Source of the DNA: DATAOG01 sp963753685
GTDB taxonomy: Bacteria > Pseudomonadota > Alphaproteobacteria > Geminicoccales > Geminicoccaceae
Direction: 5' to 3'
DNA length: 28,577 nucleotides
NCBI GenBank assembly: GCA_963753685.1
Contig: CAVWDE010000031.1
Coordinates: 1 to 28,577 of the forward strand
In this document: in pieces, positions 28,034 to 28,577 of the stretch
Position numbering within the stretch: position 1 is the first letter of the stretch
Layout: the number at the start of each line of letters is the position of its first letter
The notes under the pieces: model-generated
Database searches by the model: none
Told to the model about the DNA's origin: nothing
Seen by the model: the letters and a program-made list of their open reading frames with translations, nothing else
Translations under genes and position numbers: made by a program

Positions 28034-28577
28034 ATGAGTGACCGGCGGCAGATCGTCCTCGAGAGCGACCGCCACCTCAAGTGGCCGGCCTTCGACCGGC
28101 TCGAGGCGCTCCTGATGATCCTCTGCGGCATCGCGATCGCCGGCTTCACGATCTGCGTGGTGTTCGACGTCCTGACCCGCACGCTGCGCAGCCCCTGGCT
28201 CTGGCTCCAGGAGGTGACCTCGGCGTTCTTCATCTACGGCAGCTTTTTGGGGATGGCGGTCGCGACCCGGCGCGCCGATCACCTGATGCTCTCGGCGATC
28301 AGCGAATTGATGGCAGGCCCGGTGCGGTTCGTGGTCGAGATCTTCAACCGCTTGGTGATCCTCGCCTGTGGCGCCTGCATGGTCGGCTTCGGCTGGGAGA
28401 ACTTCCTGCACGGCTTCGGCAGCTACCGCATGCCGTCTTTGACCCCGCTCGCCTGGTGGTATCTCGCGATCCCGATCGCCGGCGTCTTCATCTGCCTGTT
28501 CGCCTTCGAGCAGCTGGTCAACGGCTGGCGGAACGGCTTTCCGGTGCGCGCGAGAACAATACGCAACGACGGAGGAA
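28034..28577 (+). CDS. dctQ: TRAP transporter small permease (DctQ family), cut by right edge
   Basis: ATG at 28034; 181 residues are visible without a stop. Four hydrophobic segments fit the DctQ fold: LMILCGIAIAGFTICVVFDV, TSAFFIYGSFLGMAVATRR, FNRLVILACGACMVGFGW and WWYLAIPIAGVFICLFAFEQ. The motif LQEVTSAFFIYGSFLGMAVA with ATRRADHL is characteristic. It forms the membrane complex with DctM, whose gene should follow just beyond the window; GGAGGAA at the last bases could already be its ribosome site. An ATG at 28027 opens only a four-codon frame overlapping this start. Same operon as dctP. Confidence 0.9.
   Translation, partial: MSDRRQIVLESDRHLKWPAFDRLEALLMILCGIAIAGFTICVVFDVLTRTLRSPWLWLQEVTSAFFIYGSFLGMAVATRRADHLMLSAISELMAGPVRFVVEIFNRLVILACGACMVGFGWENFLHGFGSYRMPSLTPLAWWYLAIPIAGVFICLFAFEQLVNGWRNGFPVRARTIRNDGG

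Overview
High-GC bacterial DNA whose gene content and order point to an alphaproteobacterium, probably Rhodospirillales-like: a class II DAHP synthase behind glutathione reductase, a TRAP transporter, a type III CoA-transferase/MaoC pair, an ECF sigma/anti-sigma pair and GTG/TTG starts with clear GGAGG sites. No tRNA, rRNA, CRISPR array or intact insertion sequence was seen.

Layout. (1) Positions 1-4249, minus strand: a likely catabolic operon with a fold-type II PLP enzyme, both subunits of a CoA-transferase and a luciferase-like flavin oxidoreductase, read in that order. (2) 4978-10380, minus: a signalling cluster made of a decayed LivK-type binding protein, a TorS-like hybrid histidine kinase with two receivers, a single-domain receiver and a receiver-adenylate cyclase, so a ligand signal could be turned into cAMP. 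(3) 10381-11496: a rearranged stretch in which a truncated sigma-54 activator and the truncated binding protein flank about 550 bases without recognisable genes. (4) 11767-14527: a type III CoA-transferase overlapping a MaoC hydratase (minus), divergent from a DapA-family aldolase/lyase (plus). (5) 14596-16862: a glycine-rich lipoprotein, a universal stress protein with a FixK/FNR-like box, a convergent CBS-domain protein, and an orphan BrnT-like toxin. (6) 16927-20086, minus: a small secreted protein, glutathione reductase and DAHP synthase. (7) 20394-22890, plus: a SleB-type cell-wall hydrolase, an ECF sigma factor, its membrane anti-sigma factor and a small secreted protein. (8) 22899-26697, minus: a quinone-oxidoreductase-like enzyme, a possible 43-residue membrane peptide and a GH3 beta-glucosidase. 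(9) 26930 to the right edge, plus: TRAP dctP and dctQ.

The dominant oddity is that most genes longer than about 1 kb are broken by single-base frame changes. About 27 of these are +1 changes. In every case I compared at base level, the extra base lengthens a short run of one base, and removing it restores the family sequence; only one or two changes look like deletions. This pattern fits uncorrected sequencing or assembly error much better than decay, so I annotate these genes as single CDSs and give the break positions. The binding-protein and sigma-54 genes are different: each has lost a whole domain and is called a pseudogene.
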